Positions 55,472 to 64,000 of a stretch of 64,000 nucleotides of DNA are shown piece by piece. The number at the start of each line of letters is the position of its first letter. The first letter of the stretch is position 1. The translations under genes were made by a program, and so were the position numbers. Source of the DNA: Hormoscilla sp. GUM202 (lineage in GTDB: Bacteria > Cyanobacteriota > Cyanobacteriia > Cyanobacteriales > Desertifilaceae); assembly GCA_005518205.2 (NCBI GenBank), contig RFFC02000019.1:62567-126566 (forward strand). The letters are read 5' to 3'. Below the pieces are notes generated by a model. That model ran no database searches, was not told the origin of the DNA, and saw only the letters and a program-made list of their open reading frames with translations.

Positions 55472-56407
55472 TTAGACTGCTGATTGGCGATCGGGGGCGA
55501 TCGCGCACTGGGGAGCCCTATCTCTTATTCCCACCACAGTAAAGGCTACCAATGTCCCCAGCAATGCAGCACCAATGGCTTGATGAGCAACTGTCAGGGG
55601 TTCTACTTGCAGATGTAACCAGAAGGTAGCAACTCCCAAAATTATCTGCAAAACTAACAAGCAACCTGCTCCGCAAGCTAGACGCCTCAGCAGCGGATGT
55701 AATGCAGCCGTCCGTAAAGCTAGAATCACTAGGATCCCAGTTGCTAGGGTAGGCGGGACGACGCCAGCAATGTGGCTATGCATCACTGCACATAGCTGGC
55801 TATATCCAAAACATTGATGCAATGCCCACTGAGAGGCAACCAGTCCGCCTAATATACTTTGCAGATAAACCAGAATTGCCCCAGTTAAGCCGATCCAAGT
55901 TAATTTCCCAGCTGCACCTGTACCTTGATAAGGTTCTAGCGCCATGCCGATCGCTACTAGGCTGGTGAAAAATAACAGAGCACATCCCAGATGGGCGGCG
56001 ACGATCTCAAACCTCAGCAGTTCGGTAACGGTAAGTCCTCCTAAAACTGCCTGGATGATGACTAACAGTAGTGCGCCAGTAGAGGCCCAGGGGAGCCAGT
56101 TGGGTAGTTGCTGGCGATACCACCAGCTTAATCCCACTAGGCCGATCGCCATCAATCCAATCAACCCCGCATCTAACCGGTGAAACCACTCCAGAAATAC
56201 CCGAAGATTCATTTCCTGCACCGGTACTAGCTTGCCGTAGCACAAGGGCCAATCTGGACAGGCCAGACCTGCATTCATTACCCGCGTGGCACTCCCGATC
56301 GCCATCAGCAGCAGTGTCGCGATCGCCATTTTCCAGGTTAGGCCACGGATACGCTCTTTAATTTCCTCTGCCGAAGTCAAATTTTGAGGCAGTATTGACT
56401 GATACAT
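55472..56407 (-). CDS. ctaA: heme A synthase
   Basis: A 311-residue protein with eight membrane segments and the heme-binding histidines of the CtaA/COX15 family ([46 protein letters not shown]). The Cys pair of the extracytoplasmic loop ([10 protein letters not shown]) is present. It oxidises the C8 methyl of heme O to formyl. First gene of the ctaA-ctaB pair; the cytochrome oxidase genes that often follow are not in the window. Confidence 0.93.
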   Translation of the reverse strand: MYQSILPQNLTSAEEIKERIRGLTWKMAIATLLLMAIGSATRVMNAGLACPDWPLCYGKLVPVQEMNLRVFLEWFHRLDAGLIGLMAIGLVGLSWWYRQQLPNWLPWASTGALLLVIIQAVLGGLTVTELLRFEIVAAHLGCALLFFTSLVAIGMALEPYQGTGAAGKLTWIGLTGAILVYLQSILGGLVASQWALHQCFGYSQLCAVMHSHIAGVVPPTLATGILVILALRTAALHPLLRRLACGAGCLLVLQIILGVATFWLHLQVEPLTVAHQAIGAALLGTLVAFTVVGIRDRAPQCAIAPDRQSAV

Positions 56408-56733
56408 ACCACGTTTTAGCTAAATTTTCAATCTCTCTCAAGTACTAATGAGCTAGGGCTCACATCCTCTTTACTTTAATCAGGCTGTCCCTAGAAGCCA
56501 AAAGGCTTTGTAATTTCTTCCGATTTTGACGAATTGTTAAGTTATATTTCGTTTAATTATCATAAATTTAATAAAATTAACAGGGGAGAGGGGGTGAAAG
56601 GGAGAGGGGGTAACTAACTACTGCCGACCGTTGGGGGTTTTTAGCCCTCACGCCGCGATCGCAGAGGCCGGGCGGTCCTTCCACAGAGCGATTGGCAGAT
56701 TTTACGGTCCCGTGCATCTGGTAATAGGGTGGC
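56408..56733. other. 326-bp gap
   Basis: AT-rich upstream region of ctaA, with a GC-rich repeat patch (GAGAGGGGG) near 56585 and a CCGCGATCGCAGAGGCCGGG block. No gene. Confidence 0.45.
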
Positions 56734-56937
56734 TTATTCTCCTAGTTGCAGCCAGCCTCTACGAATAGCGTATAGTAGCCGGTCAATAGCCGAGTAATCT
56801 TCTTCACTAAGCGCATCCTGAAGGAGTATCGATCTCAGTTGTTGCCGGTGATTTATAGTCACTTTTCCTGAACGACAAACCTGAAAGACCAGTTCTGCAA
56901 TTGTGAAACTTGGTGGAAATGCTTGATATTGGATCAT
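56734..56937 (-). CDS. 67-aa conserved cyanobacterial protein, paralogue 1
   Basis: A 67-residue helical protein (MIQYQAFPPSFTIAELVFQV; LSEEDYSAIDRLLYAIRRGW). A paralogue of the same length lies at 58054-58257. Both end in a pattern D/xxIxxLLxxxxxGxLxLxx. Such proteins are frequent in cyanobacteria but uncharacterised. An intact frame in a region otherwise without genes supports it. Confidence 0.6.
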   Translation of the reverse strand: MIQYQAFPPSFTIAELVFQVCRSGKVTINHRQQLRSILLQDALSEEDYSAIDRLLYAIRRGWLQLGE

Positions 56938-57195
56938 GGGATAATACTCCGGCTTTTCTTAAAAAGTTTTTCACGGCGTCAATATTTATTAATATAGGTT
57001 AATAAATGTGATTTTGAGACCGCCGAATTAGATTTTAATCTTTTAAACGCTATATAATTCCTATTTAAGAGTAATGTTTATTTGGGGCCATCAGTGTGAT
57101 AATAAATTTGTCAGATTGTGATGATTGTCACTGACATTGTTCGGATAAATTATTTATAGTAAATTATGAATATTTAATTAAGAATAAATACTCAG

Positions 57196-57354
57196 GACAG
57201 TTTTGGGTGTAGGTAGCTGTAAGGCTTGTAGCGTAAGGATGAGCTCGATAGATCCATACCCATGCAAGCTAGCCCTGGGGCGTAGGAGCGAAAAAAATGA
57301 TGGCAGGAGGCCGCAACCCTTGCCCTGTGGTAGTTATGGAATATAAAAACTGTC
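57196..57354 (+). ncRNA. candidate structured RNA
   Basis: GACAGTTTT at 57196 pairs with AAAACTGTC at 57346-57354, closing about 160 bases of GC-rich sequence in an AT-rich neighbourhood. Inside are GGATGAGCTC...GATCC and GGGTGT...ATACCC pairs and a GGCAGGAGGCCGCAACCCTT block. A small RNA such as a 6S-like one is possible, but I do not recognise a family; strand is a guess. Confidence 0.3.
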
Positions 57355-57682
57355 GGGAGTATTGTCAGAATGGGAATTAGCAATTGGTCAGCCAGCCAGA
57401 ACTGCATCACTATATGGGCAACCTTTGTGCAATGGCTCGGAAATTATTTGGACAACATCGGCGTTGCAGAATTACGGGATGATAGGGGTTGTTGATGCTA
57501 GATTTTTTCTGTCATAAATACCTATATATTACGATATATAGCGAATGTCGGCATTAATGTGGTACAGCACAATCGCGCCATTAGTCATTGCGAGGGGGCG
57601 AGGGGGGGAGTAAGCAATTCAAAATTCAAAATTCAGCAATTCTCTATTGGGAAAGTCCCTGAGAACAAGGATATCGGCGGAT

Positions 57683-57985
57683 CGGCCTATGCAATTTAAA
57701 TGCGCGACAGCTTAAGCGCGAGTAACTTATGCTTTCATAGAGTTAGCCCCCCGGAACGCGCAGCGGCCCGACGCAGTCGGGCTAGCAATCTCCGATCTCT
57801 TATCAGACAAAGGATGAGAAAGTGCTATATATATATTATCTTAACCATAAGCAACAAGCAATAAGCAATAATTTACCAACCATCATCCCGAAAATCGGCA
57901 ACAGCAAAAAATCAAGATTGTCCAGAGGATGGATGAGAGAAAATGGAGTGATAAGCTGTCGCCCATTTAAATTGCATATGCCGAT
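57683..57985. repeat. everted inverted-repeat pair
   Basis: CCTATGCAATTTAAATGCGC / GACAGCTT on the left and its complement AAGCTGTCGCCCATTTAAAT / TGCATATGCC on the right, about 300 bp apart. The arms belong to the family of 34553-34680 but point outward. Confidence 0.65.
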
Positions 57986-58053
57986 TGGCTGAGATCCTTG
58001 TCTATAGTAAAAAATATTTATTTGGAATTGTTAATTTTGAATTTGTTAAGCAA

Positions 58054-58257
58054 CTAATCCACGACTTTGAGTAATCCACTTTGCAAGCCGTCCAGCACCA
58101 GATTAATGAGAGTATGCTCTCGCTCGTTGAGATCGGCTCCCGATCGCAGGGGCGAGGTCAGTAATTGCCGATCGAGGCTAGAAATGCAGTGACGGGCAAA
58201 TATCTGAGCAACAATTTGCTCGATAGTCAGCTGACAGAGGATTACTTCAGGTGTCAT
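58054..58257 (-). CDS. 67-aa conserved cyanobacterial protein, paralogue 2
   Basis: A 67-residue protein (MTPEVILCQLTIEQIVAQIF; LNEREHTLINLVLDGLQSGL) resembling 56734-56937 in length and in its C-terminal half. Function unknown. Confidence 0.6.
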   Translation of the reverse strand: MTPEVILCQLTIEQIVAQIFARHCISSLDRQLLTSPLRSGADLNEREHTLINLVLDGLQSGLLKVVD

Positions 58258-58422
58258 CGTGCTTGGTTAAACTCGATGTTTTTAGTATCGGCTCGGGCTT
58301 GCGATCGTGCTGTGATTAAATTTTGGCATGAAGGTGAATTCACGCTTGTGAAGAGGTGCTGCGAGCCGCAAATTATCTGTGACTCTCACAAAGCTAGTTG
58401 GGTGATGCAGATCCCACTGGCT

Positions 58423-59154
58423 TTAATGGAGCATCAGGGACACGGGTGTTTCGAGGCCATGGGCCTGCATGAGTTGCCGATCGGCCATCACTTCCTGGGG
58501 GGGGCCATCGGCGACCATCTGGCCTTGGTTGAGTAAAAGGACGCGATCGCACAGTTCCAGAATCAGTTCTAAATCGTGGGAGGAAATGACCAGGGTTTCC
58601 TGGGAGTCTTGCAAGAAGTCGATCAGGCGACGCCGGGCCCGCAGATCCAGGTTGGCGCTGGGTTCGTCGTAAATTACCAACTGGGGGTGCATCGCTAAGA
58701 CAGAGGCGATCGCGACCATCCGCTTTTCTCCTCCAGACAAGTGGTGAGGTACTCGCGCAGCTAGTTCTAAAACACCTGTCAGGGAGAGGGCTGCTTGTAC
58801 GCGATCATCTACTTCCGCCGGTGACAAGCCAAGATTTTCGGGACCAAATGCGACATCATCCCGGACTGATGCGGAAAATAACTGATCGTTGGGATTCTGA
58901 AATACTAGGCCGACTTCGGGACGAAACTCCCCAGCTACCACTGGCTTGTCCCAGAGTACAATTTCACCAGCGGTTGGCTGCAAGACACCGCAAATCAATA
59001 AAAAGAAGGTGGTTTTACCAGCACCATTGGGACCAATCAGTCCGACCCGTTCTCCTGGCTGTATTGTCAGACTCAGATTCTGTAAAACATGCCGCTTGTC
59101 TGGGTAGGAGAAGCAGAGGTTGCAGACTGCGATCGCGGGTTTAACTTTCCTCAT
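58423..59154 (-). CDS. energy-coupling/cobalt-type ABC ATP-binding protein
   Basis: A 243-residue ATPase of the CbiO/EcfA type. It has Walker A GPNGAGKTT (37-45), Q-loop FQNPNDQLFSASVRDDVAFG (the NPNDQLF block is typical of CbiO/EcfA), signature LSGGEKRMVAIA, Walker B LVIYDEPSANLD and H-loop ISSHDLE. Such ATPases power uptake of cobalt, nickel or vitamins with a CbiQ/EcfT partner, which is not in this stretch. Intact. Confidence 0.88.
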   Translation of the reverse strand: MRKVKPAIAVCNLCFSYPDKRHVLQNLSLTIQPGERVGLIGPNGAGKTTFFLLICGVLQPTAGEIVLWDKPVVAGEFRPEVGLVFQNPNDQLFSASVRDDVAFGPENLGLSPAEVDDRVQAALSLTGVLELAARVPHHLSGGEKRMVAIASVLAMHPQLVIYDEPSANLDLRARRRLIDFLQDSQETLVISSHDLELILELCDRVLLLNQGQMVADGPPQEVMADRQLMQAHGLETPVSLMLH

Positions 59155-59355
59155 GGGATAGCTTGGATAGGTTTTTCATTCTTGACTTTAAAATAACCGC
59201 GCAGCGTTGCGAGTAACGAAGCAATCTCGAACTTAAAAGGCCATCGGGTTTTCTTAGTTCCCGATGGCTTTTAAGTAAAAAGTAAAACGATATTTACTTG
59301 ACTTTTTAATTAGCAGCTATAATTAGCTACAAGGGAAATACATATTGTTCACAAG

Positions 59356-60337
59356 TTAGCTAGTACAATAACAGCATTTAGTAAACCAGTTTTTAAACGT
59401 ATTTGTTCCAATCAGCATTAGAGCAAGTTCAATTAACTTTTCTAGCGCCTCCATTGCTCGTGTTGGGAACATTCTGACCAGTGACTTAACCGTTGACCAC
59501 AACATCTCAATAGGATTGAAGTCTGGTGAGTAGGGTGATAAATATTCTACTCTTGCTCCCGTAGCGACTATCAGTTCTTCGATACCTTTCATTTTATGGA
59601 TATTAAGGTTATCCATAACTACCACATCCCCGGGATTCAGCTTCTCCACCAGGTCATGTTCAACAAAATCCTTAAAATCCTTACCTTTCATAGAGCCTTT
59701 AATTGCTTTTTTCGCCACAACCCTTTCAATACTTATTGCTCCGATTAACGTCATTTTCCTGCCCTTATAAAATGGTCTTAAATAGAATGCCTTTTTACCT
59801 TTTTCACTCTCGTGTCCAGAGACGCCCACCGGCGCTCTCGGACACGACCTGGCCATTTCGCGACTCATCCCTATCCAGAAAGCTGCCTCATCAATAAATA
59901 TCAATTTTCCCTGTGGGACATCTCGAACCCGCTCTCGGTAATCAACTCGCTGCTGTTGAACTGCTGGAGTTGCTACTTTTTCTGCCCGGTAAGTTTTTTT
60001 TTAAGAGTTAAGCCTTCTTTTTTTAGGAACTCACACATCCCCCCTACACTGACATAAACATCCTGCTCATTTAACAGATGTTCCCTCAGCCTACCGGACA
60101 ATCTGGGTAATCTTTTACCATCTTCACGATCAAGTCTCGATAGGCTTCTAGCTTGCCCGGACGTTTGGGGCCGGGTTTTTTAGGGGTTAGATCTTGCGTT
60201 TCTCGATATTGTTTTATATAACTATGAACAGTAGCAGGACTGAGCATAAACTGCTCGGCAAGTTGCCTCCTCGAGCCTTTGCCCAATTTATAAGCAGTGA
60301 CGACTTTTTGTCTAAGGTCCAGAGAGTAACGTCCCAT
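59356..60337 (-). pseudogene. IS630-family transposase, frameshifted
   Basis: The N-terminal HTH (60337-60086: MGRYSLDLRQKVVTAYKLGK, RQLAEQFMLSPATVHSYIKQ) and the catalytic part (59904-59356: MIFIDEAAFWIG, VVMDNLNIHK, YSPDFNPIEMLW, the D, D, E set) are in different frames, with a damaged stretch between. A TCGTGTCC palindrome is inside the catalytic part in frame (CPRAPVGVSGHE). Confidence 0.85.
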
Positions 60338-60373
60338 AGCTGAATAAGGTCTGCATTGAGTATAGCTCTAGTT
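59359..60373 (-). mobile_element. IS630-like element
   Basis: Weak terminal repeats (CTAGTACAATA and, reversed, CTAGAGCTATA) next to TA on each side (59357-59358 and 60374-60375), about 1015 bp. It has cut the 3' end of the second nfeD copy. Confidence 0.6.
59810..59847. repeat. palindromic repeat (TCGTGTCC family) inside the IS630 transposase
   Basis: 38 bp: TCGTGTCCAGAGACGCCCAC, loop, CTCTCGGACACGA. It lies within the open transposase frame. Confidence 0.85.
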
Positions 60374-60379
60374 TAGCAC

Positions 60380-60635
60380 AAAAATGTTCTACTTGTTTCC
60401 TGAACAAGCTGTAACTTGGACTGTATCGCCAGGCTTGAGAGTGCATTCCCAGGCAGAGCCTGGGAACGAGGCTCGCAGCGGGCGGGCCACCAAGTGCCTC
60501 GAAAATACACGCCTTGATAGGGACCGACGATGGTCTCAGACACTTTTGCTTCTCCAACGTTTCGGCATCTCTACTGGCATCTTCTAGGAATTCCTTTACC
60601 TGGTAGATAACTGACAGAAAAATTTTCAGCATCAT
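60380..60635 (-). pseudogene. nfeD-like gene, degraded tandem copy
   Basis: MMLKIFLSVIYQVKEFLEDA repeats the start of the gene at 60763-61038, as does its upstream region. The middle has a frameshift, and a TTCCCAGGCAGAGCC palindrome (60445-60470) replaces part of the OB-fold (read as VPRLCLG). The 3' end meets the IS630 element. Confidence 0.7.
60445..60470. repeat. palindromic interspersed repeat within the nfeD pseudogene
   Basis: ATTCCCAGGCAGAGCCTGGG followed by AACGAG; relative of 89-115. The intact nfeD copy lacks it at the corresponding place. Confidence 0.8.
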
Positions 60636-60762
60636 ATAAATGTCTCCTGTTTGAGTTACTTGGTGTTAGTGCGATCGGGTACTGCAAGCATCAGCATTAC
60701 AGTCATCTATCAGCAGAAGGCAGTCCGGATAGCTACCATACTTTTTACTGGATAAGTTAGGA

Positions 60763-61038
60763 TTAGCTAAAATGGACTGGTTCTACGAGCAGGGTGATGT
60801 TGCTCATATCGATAACTTGGACTGTATCGCCGGGCTTGAGAGTGACAAATTGCTCGCAGCGGGCGGGCCACCAAGTGCCTCGAAAATACACGCGCCCTTC
60901 TCGATCGGGACCGACGATGGTCTCAGATACTGTGGCTTCTCCTGTGAAGCCAGACAGTGGGGTTTCGGTATCAGGACTGGGATCTTCTAGGAAGTCCTTT
61001 ACCTGGTATAAAATTGATATAAATTTTTTCAGCATCAT
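60763..61038 (-). CDS. NfeD-like OB-fold protein
   Basis: A 91-residue protein with an N-terminal helix (MMLKKFISILYQVKDFLEDP) and the NfeD C-terminal beta-barrel (GEATVSETIVGPDREGRVYF; WWPARCEQ; LKPGDTVQVIDMSNITLLVE). NfeD domains usually accompany SPFH/stomatin proteins at membranes; no partner is seen here. The stand-alone, membrane-free form is common in cyanobacteria. A degraded tandem copy follows downstream. Confidence 0.75.
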   Translation of the reverse strand: MMLKKFISILYQVKDFLEDPSPDTETPLSGFTGEATVSETIVGPDREGRVYFRGTWWPARCEQFVTLKPGDTVQVIDMSNITLLVEPVHFS

Positions 61039-61152
61039 GAATGTCTCCTGTTTGAGTTACTTAGTGTTAGTGCGATCGGGTTGGGAGATTTTTTACTCCT
61101 GATGGCGGATTGGGTAACAAATAAATCGTGTTTATACCGAAAGCCATAGTAA

Positions 61153-61309
61153 TTACCTAAGTTGCTACCTATAGAAAATCAAGGTCAAGATCAACCAAAA
61201 TCATCCCATCGCCTTGTAATTTACCCCAAAATGGCATTTTGGTGGATTCAATTGCCAAAAATGGCTGTTTCGGACGTGGAAATTTTTATAGGTAGCAACT
61301 TGAGTTAGT
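61153..61309. mobile_element. MITE with IS982-like termini
   Basis: Ends read CTAAGTTGCTACCTATA and, reversed, CTCAAGTTGCTACCTATA, matching the ends of the IS at 20650-21656. The interior (about 120 bp) has no transposase and contains a small palindrome CCAAAATGGCATTTTGG. A non-autonomous derivative of that IS is the simplest reading. Confidence 0.78.
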
Positions 61310-62088
61310 AATTTTGACTAAGTAGTAATCCGGACTATATATCTGCTAGAGGGGCAGCGATGCTGCTGCGCAGCCGCTACGCGATCGGGGTATCGTCACG
61401 GTGCCGGTGGGAGAGGAGAGGACTGCAAGCATCAGCATTACAGTCATCTATCAGTAGAAGGCAGTCCGGAAGCTACTAGCTACCACTCGGGAAAACCATA
61501 TCTATCTGATAAGCAGGTAGGCGCAAATAAACTAGCCTATGTTAAGAAATGTAAAGTAGCTGAATCTCATTCTGGGAGAGGCTTTCAGCAAACTTAACAA
61601 AAGTTAACTGTGTTTAATTATGCACACTTACTTACAACAAGTCTAGTAAGATAAGTTCCAGGGTTGGCAGGTGTGGAGACAATTATGCAACTGTCCTCTG
61701 GGCTGGGCGAAGATGGACGCTATATCCAGGCGCATCCCGACGCAAGCTTAGCTTAAGCTACCACACAGGCGCAGGGCCCCCTACGTTACGCGGTGGAACC
61801 CGTTCCCAGGGAGACCCCCGTCGCCGGGGTGGGGCGACGAGCAACCTTGCCCGCCTGCGCGGGCTTAGGGAGTTCCAAAAAATAAATTCCCCAACTTATA
61901 TCGCTGTACCAACTGGTGCATCTTGACTACTGGATAATTTTGTCCGATTATTTACCCTTGAGTTCCCTTAATTCTCTCGTTCCCTGCCTTCGTCAGGGAA
62001 CCGCCCATTCATAGGCTCTGCGGACACGCTACGCTGGAACTAGCAATGAGGGAAAATATGATGCTCATCAAACCCCGATACGAGGCGG

Positions 62089-62117
62089 ATGACATTATTT
62101 GAGATCTGCCCTATAAT
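62089..62117 (+). promoter_or_regulatory. probable promoter of the DUF5678/retropepsin pair
   Basis: ATGACA (62089-62094) and TATAAT (62112-62117) with 17-bp spacing, 24 bases before the start at 62142. Confidence 0.5.
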
Positions 62118-62141
62118 AAAATAAGATAGAGCAATTTAGAT

Positions 62142-62504
62142 ATGATGAATGACAACAGCCCAGAAGATTTTATCCAAACTATGCGACAAGCATTGTCGAT
62201 CGGGGATTTCCTCAAGGCACGGCAGCTTTCAATTCAGGCGCTCGAGCATTTTCCCGATCGGGAAGATATCCAGAACTGTGTTAATATTCTGAAACCAGCT
62301 CGAGCAACTTCCGTGAAAAGACCAATTGACAAAGGTTTACAAAAGAGTCGAGAGTGGGTAAGGCAGCAACGCCGTAACCGTAACTATCTAAATCAATGGG
62401 TAGCAGTCCGGGATGGGGAATTATTGGCTACGGGCAGTTCCATTGATGAATTAGTTGAGCAGATTGGCGATCTAAATGATGTATTTGTGACGGTGATTTA
62501 TTAA
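62142..62504 (+). CDS. DUF5678-type protein
   Basis: A 120-residue protein. The first 50 residues are helical (TPR-like: LSIGDFLKARQLSIQALEHF), then a basic linker and the C-terminal DUF5678 motif (WVAVRDGELLATGSSIDELV). The stop overlaps the start of the aspartyl-protease-like gene (TAATGG). The pair is recurrent in cyanobacteria; the role is unknown. Confidence 0.75.
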   Translation: MMNDNSPEDFIQTMRQALSIGDFLKARQLSIQALEHFPDREDIQNCVNILKPARATSVKRPIDKGLQKSREWVRQQRRNRNYLNQWVAVRDGELLATGSSIDELVEQIGDLNDVFVTVIY

Positions 62505-62962
62505 TGGCTCTACTACTTTTGCCGGACGGTGAAACCTTTGCTACAGGCGCAATTCGTTATGATTATGCTCCTGCAACTCCCAGTGAAACGACCAATCGGA
62601 TTATTTTACTTGTGAAAATCGAAGGTATCAAAACTGAAGCTGTCCTTGATACAGGCGCACCTTATCCCATAATCGCACCTAGAATTGCTAGACAGGCCCG
62701 ATTGGACCGCGTTACTCCCCTGGAAAGATTAACCATGCTGATTAGAGGGATGCGACTAGAGGGGAGTGTGATTCGTCTGACTATAACTTTGCCCCATGAC
62801 GAGGGCGAAGATTTGGATGTAGATGCTACGGCGTTTATTCCTGATGTCGAGGAATACTGGGGAAATTTTCCCTCGTTTATCGGTCAAATTGGTTTTCTCG
62901 AAAGAATTTGCTACGCGGTTAATCCATCTACCGATACCTTTTATTTTGGTCCGCTGACTTGA
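62504..62962 (+). CDS. retropepsin-like aspartyl protease
   Basis: A 152-residue protein with the motif AVLDTGAPYPIIAPRIA (the catalytic DTGA at about 53-56), as in single-domain, dimeric retropepsin-like proteases. A second hydrophobic strand (FPSFIGQIGFLERICYA) fits the family's ILG-like element. It overlaps the DUF5678 gene and is translated with it. The substrate is unknown; the fold assignment rests on the DTGA motif and order of strands. Confidence 0.75.
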   Translation: MALLLLPDGETFATGAIRYDYAPATPSETTNRIILLVKIEGIKTEAVLDTGAPYPIIAPRIARQARLDRVTPLERLTMLIRGMRLEGSVIRLTITLPHDEGEDLDVDATAFIPDVEEYWGNFPSFIGQIGFLERICYAVNPSTDTFYFGPLT

Positions 62963-63032
62963 GAGGTGAAAAATTAACCATTACCATAGGAGACAATGGT
63001 TATAGTTGTTTTAAATAAGAATGAAAACAGCA

Positions 63033-63506
63033 CTAAATAGCACAATAATCCCGGATAACTTCATCCAAAGATGTGCCTACAGGTGCATACATTCTGGCTC
63101 TCTTTAAGGCACTAAAATCATGCTCAATATCATTGAGGTCGGGAGAGTATTTTGGCAAAAATAATACTTTATGACCTGCTGACTCTACTAAATCTCTAAT
63201 CACGTTCTTTCTATGAATAGGTGCATTGTCCATGATTAATATTGAAATAATTTTTAATTCGGGTAATAAATATTTTACTAACCAACCTTCAAATCCATCA
63301 GCATTTAGACTACCTCTAAATAACATTGGCGCAATTAAATCTTTTTCTTTTTTTCTTCGTCCTGCTACTAAATTTTCTCTGGTTCCCCGTTTCCCTTGTT
63401 TTTCTCCATACACTTTTTTACCTTTTTTCGACCATCCATAAATACAAGACTGAATATCCTCAAACCCTGACTCATCAATGAATACAAGACTTTCACTTCC
63501 ATACAT
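63033..63506 (-). CDS. IS630 transposase, catalytic frame
   Basis: 157 residues with the DDE set: FIDESGF (first Asp), ILIMDNAPIH (second Asp), KYSPDLNDIEHDF (Glu). It overlaps the HTH frame by 14 bp in another frame. The two-frame layout is common in cyanobacterial IS630 elements, where a frameshift makes the fusion. Confidence 0.85.
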   Translation of the reverse strand: MYGSESLVFIDESGFEDIQSCIYGWSKKGKKVYGEKQGKRGTRENLVAGRRKKEKDLIAPMLFRGSLNADGFEGWLVKYLLPELKIISILIMDNAPIHRKNVIRDLVESAGHKVLFLPKYSPDLNDIEHDFSALKRARMYAPVGTSLDEVIRDYCAI

Positions 63507-63885
63507 TTTGATAAGGCAAAATTCTATAATACTTTATTCTTTCTTCTCTGTTTCTTTCTCGATACCGGAGTTCTTTTTTTTTTCGGGTAATTTGTATTTT
63601 GTTGAGTGCATACCAGATAGCAGTCGGGTGGACTCCAAATTTTTTAGCTCTCTCTATCAATTTGGCATCAGGATTTTCTTGGACATCTTTTTCTAATGCT
63701 TTCCAATCCAGTTTTCTCTGACGTCGTTCCACCTTGGTTGGCTCTAGGTTTTGACGATTTAACCATCTGTATATAGTGGCTCGTCCTATTCCAAAAATTT
63801 TCGCTGCCTTCGTAATGGAGCCACCATTCTCTAGATAAGTTATAACTTTTTGCCTTAAGTCTAGACTGTACGACATTGTTATCAA
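63493..63885 (-). CDS. IS630 transposase, N-terminal HTH frame
   Basis: 130 residues: MSYSLDLRQKVITYLENGGS, then KAAKIFGIGRATIYRWLNRQ (HTH), and a second HTH-like region (KLIERAKKFGVHPTAIWYAL). ATG 63876 (MSYSLDL) is the likelier start than 63885. It binds the IS ends. A shift near 63500, in a run of pyrimidines and A/T, would join it to the catalytic frame. Confidence 0.85.
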   Translation of the reverse strand: MITMSYSLDLRQKVITYLENGGSITKAAKIFGIGRATIYRWLNRQNLEPTKVERRQRKLDWKALEKDVQENPDAKLIERAKKFGVHPTAIWYALNKIQITRKKKELRYRERNREERIKYYRILPYQNVWK

Positions 63886-63956
63886 TCCTTAAAAATATCC
63901 TCTTTTTATTTTAGCTTACTTCTGTCTCGTTTTTAATTAAAATAACAATATCTCTC

Positions 63957-63980
63957 GTTCCCTGCCAGAGTCAGGGAACA
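63957..63980. repeat. palindromic repeat (GTTCCCTGCC family)
   Basis: GTTCCCTGCCAGAGTCAGGG followed by AAC; close to the repeat at 61979-62002 and a relative of the 89-115 family. Confidence 0.65.
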
Positions 63981-64000
63981 GAAGAGGCTCTGCTTCCGCC

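Larger units (their letters stand above)
56938..58053. other. 1.1-kb stretch between the two 67-aa genes
   Basis: Holds a candidate structured RNA (57196-57354), GGCGAGGGGGGG filler (about 57594) and an everted inverted-repeat pair (57683-57709 and 57954-57980). No protein gene is convincing. Confidence 0.5.
61039..62141. other. 1.1-kb stretch without a protein gene
   Basis: Contains upstream sequence shared with the second nfeD copy (TGCAAGCATCAGCATTACAG at about 61424, also at 60684), the IS982-type MITE (61153-61309), a HIP-type repeat at 61357-61387, GC-rich repeat debris (61740-61870), a palindrome at 61979-62002 and the promoter below. A 23-codon frame at 61685 has no support. Confidence 0.55.
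63005..63948 (-). mobile_element. IS630-family element (944 bp)
   Basis: Ends GTTGTTTTAAATAAGAATGA and, reversed, GTTATTTTAATTAAAAACGA are imperfect inverted repeats; TA occurs just outside each (63003-63004, 63949-63950). Two overlapping transposase frames are inside. Confidence 0.8.

Noticed and set aside
57192-57410. 72-codon minus-strand frame
   Set aside because: No family resemblance; the stretch looks more like a structured non-coding block.
61685-61756. 23-codon frame MQLSSGLGEDGRYIQAHPDA
   Set aside because: Runs into repeat debris and stops; no conserved peptide recognised.

Overview
The window is from a cyanobacterium, probably filamentous with a repeat-rich genome. The HIP1 octamer GCGATCGC is very frequent. 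It carries the carboxysome shell pair ccmK4/ccmK3, a thylakoid-type CAAD protein, heme A/O synthases, and many small proteins and interspersed palindromes typical of that phylum. No rRNA, tRNA or CRISPR array was seen.

Layout. (1) 0-17.5 kb is an accessory island. It holds broken HNH genes, a Fic protein, a Phd/YoeB-type toxin-antitoxin pair, a duplicated DUF4288 locus with a 100-bp MITE, an Eco29kI-like restriction-modification operon, several DUF433/DUF5615 and PIN modules in different states of decay, and an HNH-helicase gene with one in-frame stop plus its overlapping partner. (2) 17.8-26.4 kb is mostly core: comB-like, quinone oxidoreductase, GNAT, a large unclassified protein, ccmK4/ccmK3 and ilvN, interrupted by an IS982-like element. 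(3) 26.4-32.5 kb is a mobile-element nest. Two ORF-less group II introns lie in opposite orientation, one split by an ISKra4-like element and the other carrying the same MITE as the 5.8-kb locus; IS982 and IS630 remnants sit between them. (4) 33-48.9 kb is largely core: BON-like protein, infC, a broken transporter/HEAT gene with a cyclic-nucleotide-binding neighbour, aroA, a [2Fe-2S] protein, an HTH chimera next to an SLH protein, a CAAD protein, D-lactate dehydrogenase and a DrrAB-like ABC exporter. (5) 49-54 kb is a two-gene operon: a GrpE-like protein with a duplicated novel domain, and a NYN-nuclease/Hsp70 fusion. I consider this the best candidate for an undescribed system. (6) 54.4-64 kb holds ctaB/ctaA, small paralogous proteins, a CbiO-like ATPase, a tandem nfeD duplication, a DUF5678/retropepsin pair and two IS630 elements.

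A recurring theme is palindromic repeats that have entered protein-coding genes without breaking frame (DUF433 antitoxin, transporter, IS630 transposase, comB, possibly the methyltransferase). Another is the number of accessory genes broken by one frameshift or stop, while most core genes are intact. All functional calls are from reading the sequence and from family knowledge; no database search was run.
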